From positions 186,001-250,000 of the forward strand of contig NZ_JARUXC010000004.1 of assembly GCF_030433855.1 (NCBI RefSeq): a stretch of 64,000 nucleotides of DNA. The letters are read 5' to 3'. The position numbers and the translations under genes are program-made. The stretch is from Agreia sp. PsM10. Lineage in GTDB: Bacteria; Actinomycetota; Actinomycetes; Actinomycetales; Microbacteriaceae. This document shows, in pieces, positions 59,127 to 64,000 of the stretch (position 1 is the first letter of the stretch; each line of letters begins with the position of its first letter). The notes below the pieces were generated by a model. That model was not told the origin of the DNA. It saw only the letters and a program-made list of their open reading frames with translations, and ran no database searches.

Positions 59127-60650
59127 ATGTCTGACTCGCAGAACACCCCCGACATCCTCATCGTCGGCAGCGGAATCATGGGTGCCGCGACGGCCGGGCT
59201 GCTGCGCGAGGCCGACCCGACCGCGCGCATCCTCATCATCGACGGCGCGCCCGTAGTGGGAAGCGTGCCCGGGCTGCACCTGCACGACAGCACCGAACCA
59301 GCAATCTGGGAGCGCTACAACCAGCGCGTCTCCTCCGGAATCCAGGGCATGTACACGGGCGCCGACGTGACCCCCGACATCACCGACGAACTGCGCTCGG
59401 TGGAGCCCGGCATGTACAACCTCTCGGCGCTCGGCGAGAACGCGGCCGCCATGCCCGCGAGTGCTCTGTCGTGGAATGTGGGCGGCATGGGCGTGCACTG
59501 GACCGCCGCGACGCCCTGGCCCGACGGCGACGAGACCTTCGACTTCGGAGACCCCGAGCAGTGGCAGGCCGATCTCGAGACGGCGCGCGAGGTGCTTGGC
59601 GTGCACCCGGCCGTGCTCGGTCCGACCGGGCCCGGGCAGCGGGTGCTCGACGTGCTCGACGAGCTGTTCGGGGCCGCGAGCCCTGCCGGCCGACACCCGC
59701 AGGCCATGCCGATGGCCGTACAGCCCGGCGCATCCGGGCCCCTGCCGCGCACCGGCCCCAGCCGCATCTTCCCTCCGATCGCCGAGGGTGGCGACGCCGC
59801 GTTCGAGCTGCGCGCCGGCACGCTCGCGATCGCGGTGCTGCACGACGCAGGCCGTGCCCGCGGGGCGCGCGTGCGCGACATCGCCTCGGGTGAGGAGTAC
59901 GACATCGAGGCATCGGTCACGGTCGTCTGCGCCGACGTGATGCGCACGCCCCAGCTGCTGTTCGCGTCGGGGATCAGGCCCGAGGCGCTCGGACGCTACC
60001 TCAACGAGCACGCCTTCGTGACGAGCCGCGTGCTCATGGACCTCGACCGCTTCGGCCTCACCCTCGACGAGCTGCCCCGCTCACTCGAGGGCGAGTTCGC
60101 CACAGACTCTCTCTGGCTGCCGCAGAACGGGTCCGCCCAGCCGTTCCACGGCCAGATCATGAACTCCGTCTACGTCGACGATCACGACCGGGCGCTCGCG
60201 TACTCGGTCGGCGTCTCGCTCTACACGCCCGTCGAGTCGCGCGCCTCGAACAGGCTCGCGTTCTCCGAGACCGAGACCGACGTCACCGGTATGCCGCGCA
60301 TCACCGTCGAGTTCGACTACACCGACACCGACCTCGCGCTCATCGAGCAGGCCTCAGACACGATCGAACTCGTCGCTCGCCGGTTCGGATCGTTCGATCC
60401 CGAGACCGAGTCGGCCGTGCTCGCCCCGGGTTCGTCGCTGCACCAGACCGGCACCGTGCGCATGGGCGCCGTCGACGACGGCACGAGCGTCTGCGACCCG
60501 GATGGGCGGGTCTGGGGATTCGACGGCCTCTATCTGGCCGGCAACGGGGTCATCCCCACGCCGGTCGTCGGCAACGCCACGCTCACCGGCGTGATCACCG
60601 CCGTGCGCGCGGCGCGAGCCGTCGCCCGCCTCCGGGTGTCGGCCGCCTGA
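59127..60650 (+). CDS. GMC-family flavin oxidoreductase (pyranose oxidase-like)
   Basis: A 507-aa FAD enzyme. ILIVGSGIMGAATAGLLREA is the FAD Rossmann motif; SWNVGGMGVHWTAATPWP is a pyranose-oxidase-type segment, and the active-site His/Asn are in SLHQTGTVRMG and GNGVIPTPVVGNATLTG. CAGGAG precedes the ATG at 59127. Bacterial relatives oxidise glycosides at C2 or C3, including the C-glycoside 3-oxidases of Microbacterium and Arthrobacter. Together with the TIM-barrel gene two positions downstream, this suggests oxidation of an intact glycoside to a 3-keto form followed by deglycosidation (inference). The upstream gap contains TTTCGCAACACAGTACGC, a possible regulator site. Confidence 0.85.
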   Translation: MSDSQNTPDILIVGSGIMGAATAGLLREADPTARILIIDGAPVVGSVPGLHLHDSTEPAIWERYNQRVSSGIQGMYTGADVTPDITDELRSVEPGMYNLSALGENAAAMPASALSWNVGGMGVHWTAATPWPDGDETFDFGDPEQWQADLETAREVLGVHPAVLGPTGPGQRVLDVLDELFGAASPAGRHPQAMPMAVQPGASGPLPRTGPSRIFPPIAEGGDAAFELRAGTLAIAVLHDAGRARGARVRDIASGEEYDIEASVTVVCADVMRTPQLLFASGIRPEALGRYLNEHAFVTSRVLMDLDRFGLTLDELPRSLEGEFATDSLWLPQNGSAQPFHGQIMNSVYVDDHDRALAYSVGVSLYTPVESRASNRLAFSETETDVTGMPRITVEFDYTDTDLALIEQASDTIELVARRFGSFDPETESAVLAPGSSLHQTGTVRMGAVDDGTSVCDPDGRVWGFDGLYLAGNGVIPTPVVGNATLTGVITAVRAARAVARLRVSAA

Positions 60651-60706
60651 CCGGCGGTCGCGCATCCATTCGTCTTACATATCTGCACCGTCTTGAAGGG
60701 ACACTC

Positions 60707-61318
60707 ATGAACATCGACACCCTGGGCACCTCGTATTCGATCGAGCTGCCCGACTGGATCGCCGACGAGCTCGCCGACGTGCCGGATGCGCTCGGCAGCC
60801 ACGAGGAGCGCATGCGGCTCGTGCACCGGCTCGCCGCCCGCAACTTCAGGGAGGGAAGCGGGGGACCGTTCGCCGCGATCGTGGTCGAGTCGGCCACCGG
60901 CCGGATCGTGTCGGTGGGGGTGAACGTGGTTCTGAAGAGCGGCGTCTCGTCGGCGCACGCCGAGGTCACCGCTCTCGGGCTCGCGCAGACGCGCATCGGG
61001 TCGTGGGACCTCGGCGGCGAGGGCCAGCCCGCGCACGAGCTGGTCGTGAACTGGCGTCCCTGCGTGCAGTGCTACGGCGCGACGCTCTGGTCGGGAGTGC
61101 GCACCCTCGTCGTGGCCGGCGACGGGCCCGAACTCGAGCAGATCACGACCTTCGACGAGGGCCCCATGCGCGAGGACTGGGCCCCGCAGTTCGAGGCGCG
61201 CGGAATCGCCGTGGTGCAGGACGTGACCCGCGACGAGGCCCTGCAGGTGTTCCGCGACTACCGCGAGCACGTGGATGCGGGCGGCGCGGTCGTGTACAAC
61301 GCCCGCGCGGCCGAGTGA
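60707..61318 (+). CDS. Nucleoside/nucleobase deaminase-fold protein
   Basis: A 203-aa member of the cytidine/guanine deaminase superfamily. Zinc ligands and the proton-shuttling Glu are in SAHAEVTAL, and WRPCVQCYGA gives the PCxxC pair. The N-terminal 30 residues are an extension and the C-terminal 60 are helical. GAAGGG precedes the ATG. Co-directional with the flavoenzyme and TIM-barrel genes, so it may act on a nucleobase or other amine released from a glycoside; the link is positional only. Confidence 0.85.
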   Translation: MNIDTLGTSYSIELPDWIADELADVPDALGSHEERMRLVHRLAARNFREGSGGPFAAIVVESATGRIVSVGVNVVLKSGVSSAHAEVTALGLAQTRIGSWDLGGEGQPAHELVVNWRPCVQCYGATLWSGVRTLVVAGDGPELEQITTFDEGPMREDWAPQFEARGIAVVQDVTRDEALQVFRDYREHVDAGGAVVYNARAAE

Positions 61319-61364
61319 CGGCATCCGGCCCCCGCTTTTTGATTGCTCGACCAGGAAGAAGACC

Positions 61365-62321
61365 ATGACGCTCAGCCGCTCGCAGTTCGCGCTCAACCCC
61401 ATCCAGTGGATCAACATCAAGGCCGACCCCGCGGACCCGGCCAGTGACGACCTCTGGCTCTTCGCCGAGCCGAGCTTTCGGGAACAGTACCCGGATGTGC
61501 TGGTGCAGGTGCGCCGCTCGGGCTTCGACGCGACGATGATGGAGGTGCTCGACACGCAGACCCTGCAGAGCTACGCCCGCATGCTGCGCGATACGGGCCT
61601 TCGCGTCGCCCCCGGGTACTGCTCGGTGGCGTTGCCCGAGGACCACGGGGTGTCTCTTGCGCCGGGCAGTGCTTCGTTCGTGCGCTGGTTCGACGGCGTG
61701 CGGCGCAAGGCCGAGGAGTCGAACTTCTTCGGGCTGTCGTCGGTCTTTCTTGCCCCTGAGGTGTCGTGGGCTCCTGGCACGGTGCGCACGCTCGACTCCG
61801 TGGCCGTAGGTGCGGTCTTCGACGAGGGCCGTCTCGACCGGGTGATCGATGTGCTCGGCGAGGCCGCGAGCGTGCTGGCCTCGGAAGGCATCAGGGCCGG
61901 CCTGCACAACCACGTGGGCACCTGGGTCGAGACCGAGCACGAGATCGACCGCGTGCTCGCCGCCATCTCGCCGGATCTGCTGGGCGCATCGTTCGACGTG
62001 GGGCACCTGGCGTGGGCAGGTATGGACCCGGTCTCGATGCTGGGGCGCTACTCGGATCGCCTCGTCGACCTGCACATCAAGGACCTCGACCTCGACGTGG
62101 CGGCCGCCAGTCGGGCGACGCCCACCCCCTACCGCACCGCGACCGACCAGGGGCTGTTCCTCGAGCCGGGGCTCGGCGGGATGGACCTCGACGGCATCCT
62201 CTCCGCGCTGCCCGACGGGTTCGGCGGCTGGATCATCATCGAGGTCGACCGCGCGAGCATGGAGCCGTTCGAGAGCGCGCAGGTGAGCCGAGCCTGGCTG
62301 GAGGCGACGATCCCGGCCTGA
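61365..62321 (+). CDS. Sugar phosphate isomerase/epimerase (xylose-isomerase-like TIM barrel)
   Basis: A 318-aa AP-endonuclease-2-type TIM barrel. AGLHNHVGTWVET, GASFDVGHLAWAG, LVDLHIKDLDLD and GGWIIIEVDRAS supply the His, Asp and Glu metal ligands. AGGAAGA precedes the ATG at 61365. The family holds sugar epimerases, inosose dehydratases and the large subunit (CarB type) of C-glycoside deglycosidases. Downstream of a pyranose-oxidase-like gene it could cleave a 3-keto glycoside. The small CarC-like partner is not visible nearby. Confidence 0.85.
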   Translation: MTLSRSQFALNPIQWINIKADPADPASDDLWLFAEPSFREQYPDVLVQVRRSGFDATMMEVLDTQTLQSYARMLRDTGLRVAPGYCSVALPEDHGVSLAPGSASFVRWFDGVRRKAEESNFFGLSSVFLAPEVSWAPGTVRTLDSVAVGAVFDEGRLDRVIDVLGEAASVLASEGIRAGLHNHVGTWVETEHEIDRVLAAISPDLLGASFDVGHLAWAGMDPVSMLGRYSDRLVDLHIKDLDLDVAAASRATPTPYRTATDQGLFLEPGLGGMDLDGILSALPDGFGGWIIIEVDRASMEPFESAQVSRAWLEATIPA

Positions 62322-62327
62322 CCCTCC

Positions 62328-62399
62328 AGCATCCGCGCCCCGTAGGCGCATCCGCCGCCAGTCGTCCGGCAGCGGATGCGCCCATACGGCGCGGATGCT
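62328..62399. terminator. Bidirectional terminator-like nested palindrome
   Basis: 28-nt arms (62328-62355 and 62372-62399), mismatched only in a 5-nt interior loop, around a 16-nt apex. They sit exactly between the convergent TIM-barrel and Gfo/Idh genes. Each arm is itself partly palindromic (GCATCCGCGCC, then GGCGCATCCGC) and matches the repeat at 51898. Confidence 0.8.
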
Positions 62400-62401
62400 C
62401 G

Positions 62402-63538
62402 CTACAGCGTGCGGGTGGTCGGGTCCCAGGACTCCGGGAGGACCGGGCTCGCGGGGGCCGTGCTCGTGACGCGCACGAACTGGCCGGCCGCGGAGGACTC
62501 CTCCATCGCGTTCATCACGTCGAGCACGTGGTAGCCCAGCTCGGCCGGCAGCAGGTCGGCGCCGCCCGACCGGATGGCCCGGGCCATCTCCAGCACGGCA
62601 GATCCGCGGCCGCCGGCGTACCCGGTCTCGGCCAGCTCGACGCTCTCCTCGCCGCGCACCAGAGTGCTCGCGCCCTCGAACATGTTCGGGTCGGGCAGCA
62701 CGAGCGTTCCGGTCTCGCCGGTGATCTCGACGAATCCCGAGCGACGCAGCGGTGAGTCGAAGCTGAAGATGCTCTGCGACGATTGGCCGCCCTCGAAGCG
62801 GGCGAGCGCGCTCATCTGGGTGTTCACGGTCACGGGCAGCTCGGTTCCGGCGCGCGGGCCCGATCCGATGACCCGGATGTCGCGAGCGCGCGAGCCGATC
62901 GCCGCGACCTCGGTGAACGACCCGAAGATGCAGGCGAGCGTCGTGAGGTAGTACGGCCCCATGTCGAACAGCGGCCCTGCGCCGGGAACGAAGAAGAAGT
63001 CGGGGTTGGGGTGCCATGACTCGGGGCCGTGGCCCTGAAACGCGGTCATCGCGGTGAGCGGCCGGCCGATGTCGCCGCGGGCGATCGCGCGCAGGGCGCT
63101 CTGCACGCCGGGGCCGAGGATCGTGTCGGGCGCGACGCCGATGCGAAGACCGGATGCCGCGGCCTGGTCGAGCAGCGCCTGTCCGCTCTCGCGGTCGAGA
63201 CTGATCGGCTTCTCGCTCCACACGTGCTTTCCCGCACTGAGAGCGGCCGACGAGAGCTCGGCGTGCACGGCCGGAATCGTGAGGTTGATCACGATCTCGA
63301 TGTCGTCGTCCTTCAGAACCTCGTCGGCGCGTCCGGAACGCGGCACGCCGTATTTCTCGGCCTGCTGCGCGGCGCGTGCGACATCCAGATCGCCGATCAT
63401 CACGACGCGAACGTCGGGGAAGGTCGTGAGGTGGGTGAGGTACTGGTCGCTGATCGCGCCGGCACCGATGATGCCGATGCCGACGGGGCCGGAGCCCGTG
63501 GGGGTGTAGGTGGCGGTGCTGTAGGTGGCGGTGCTCAT
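62402..63538 (-). CDS. Gfo/Idh/MocA family oxidoreductase
   Basis: A 378-aa NAD(P)-dependent dehydrogenase. GIGIIGAGAISDQYLTHLTT is the Rossmann motif; SEKPISLDRESGQ carries the conserved Lys of EKP; the C-terminal domain has DMGPYYLTTL. The N-terminus contains a small in-frame duplication (STATYSTATYTP) from a 15-bp tandem repeat at about 63507-63536. The ATG at 63538 overlaps the stop of the upstream TIM-barrel gene. Such enzymes oxidise or reduce sugars and keto sugars, and often pair with TIM-barrel isomerases, as here. Confidence 0.9.
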   Translation of the reverse strand: MSTATYSTATYTPTGSGPVGIGIIGAGAISDQYLTHLTTFPDVRVVMIGDLDVARAAQQAEKYGVPRSGRADEVLKDDDIEIVINLTIPAVHAELSSAALSAGKHVWSEKPISLDRESGQALLDQAAASGLRIGVAPDTILGPGVQSALRAIARGDIGRPLTAMTAFQGHGPESWHPNPDFFFVPGAGPLFDMGPYYLTTLACIFGSFTEVAAIGSRARDIRVIGSGPRAGTELPVTVNTQMSALARFEGGQSSQSIFSFDSPLRRSGFVEITGETGTLVLPDPNMFEGASTLVRGEESVELAETGYAGGRGSAVLEMARAIRSGGADLLPAELGYHVLDVMNAMEESSAAGQFVRVTSTAPASPVLPESWDPTTRTL

Positions 63539-64000
63539 CAGCGGAGGCCCCTCTCGACGAGGAACTGTCTGGCTTCGGCGATGCCGGCGAAGAGGTCGCC
63601 CGAGTAGACGTCGAACTCGACGACGGCGAACTCGAGGTCGGGAACCGCGTCGAGGCCGGCGGCGAGGGGCACAACGCCCTGCCCGGCGGGAAGCTGGCTC
63701 GACAGGTGCTCGGGCTGTTCGAGCGAGATGTGCCCCGCGGGAACCTGGTTGGGCAGGTCGCCGGTGAGCGACCCGTCTTTCACGTGGATGAACTTGACCC
63801 GGTCGGCGTTGCGGGTGAGGAACTCGACGAGGTCCTCGCCTCCCGCGGCCACCCAGTACGCGTCGACCTCGAGAACGACGGCGGGGTCGAGCAGGCTCGC
63901 GAAGTGGTCGAGGCCGGTGACGCCCTCGACGTGGTTGCGGATCTCGCCGTCGTGGTTGTGATAGCCCACGCGCATGCCGCGGGCGGCGGCGGGCTCGACG
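63538..64000 (-). CDS. Sugar phosphate isomerase/epimerase, C-terminal part (5' end outside window)
   Basis: The visible 153 codons (frame open to the right edge) contain GMRVGYHNHDGEI, LEVDAYWVAAGGED, KFIHVKDGSLTGD and FAVVEFDVYSGD, the metal-binding strands of a xylose-isomerase-like TIM barrel. The stop overlaps the Gfo/Idh start (TGATG), so the two form an operon. A Met at 63975 is internal, because the reading frame and homology continue upstream. Probably an epimerase or dehydratase acting with the Gfo/Idh dehydrogenase on a keto sugar or inositol-like compound. Confidence 0.85.
   Translation of the reverse strand, partial: VEPAAARGMRVGYHNHDGEIRNHVEGVTGLDHFASLLDPAVVLEVDAYWVAAGGEDLVEFLTRNADRVKFIHVKDGSLTGDLPNQVPAGHISLEQPEHLSSQLPAGQGVVPLAAGLDAVPDLEFAVVEFDVYSGDLFAGIAEARQFLVERGLR

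Overview
This is a high-GC window with tightly packed operons, frequent ATGA and GTGA start/stop overlaps, AAGGAGG-type ribosome binding sites, lipoprotein solute-binding proteins and a very large share of LacI-family regulators. Recurrent GGATGC/GCATCC hexamers and short palindromic intergenic repeats add to this. Together they point to a chromosomal segment of a soil- or plant-associated actinobacterium, most likely Microbacteriaceae (inferred from style and protein families, not from a marker gene). I see no rRNA, tRNA, CRISPR array, phage or transposase gene.

Layout. (1) 1-7309: a rhamnose-type (RhaS family) ABC importer and a fucose/arabinose-type isomerase on the minus strand, divergent from a LacI regulator. 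(2) 7313-17307: a second sugar importer with a GH127-like glycosidase, a WbsX/GH99-like protein and an ADP-ribosylglycohydrolase-family protein, then two more LacI genes. Upstream of the first LacI gene is a triple 12-bp operator array. (3) 17308-22506: repeats, then an operon with a Tm-1-like (UPF0261) protein, a phosphoenolpyruvate-hydrolase-like TIM barrel, two cupins and an epimerase. It is followed by a Dabb-domain gene lying between the intact epimerase end and a duplicated fragment of that end. (4) 22810-37488: a long co-directional operon with an IclR regulator, a quaternary-amine (OpuC type) ABC importer, urocanase, a histidase homologue, a CoA-transferase/hydroxyacyl-CoA dehydrogenase/enoyl-CoA hydratase trio, an M20 amidohydrolase, HutF, HutI and HutD. 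(5) 38083-49412: an alditol oxidase, two GH78 alpha-L-rhamnosidases, a LacI gene and a third sugar importer, with a G14-T-C26 homopolymer between two of them. (6) 49698-59020: SDR, carboxymuconolactone-decarboxylase and SMP-30 genes, another LacI gene, a fourth sugar importer, a carboxylesterase and a ROK regulator. (7) 59127-64000: a GMC/pyranose-oxidase-like flavoenzyme, a nucleoside-deaminase-fold protein, TIM-barrel isomerases and a Gfo/Idh oxidoreductase.

Most of the window reads as a glycoside-scavenging island: extracellular sugars are imported by dedicated ABC systems, trimmed by intracellular glycosidases and oxidised, with each module controlled by its own LacI or ROK repressor.

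The most unusual system is region 4. It carries the lower histidine (hut) pathway from urocanate to glutamate. Its histidase homologue, however, lacks the Ala-Ser-Gly triad that forms the MIO cofactor and has lost two further catalytic residues. It is paired with a betaine-type importer and an embedded CoA-thioester module. The reading I favour is catabolism of a modified histidine, for example a trimethylated histidine betaine such as hercynine or ergothioneine, rather than of histidine itself. This is an inference.
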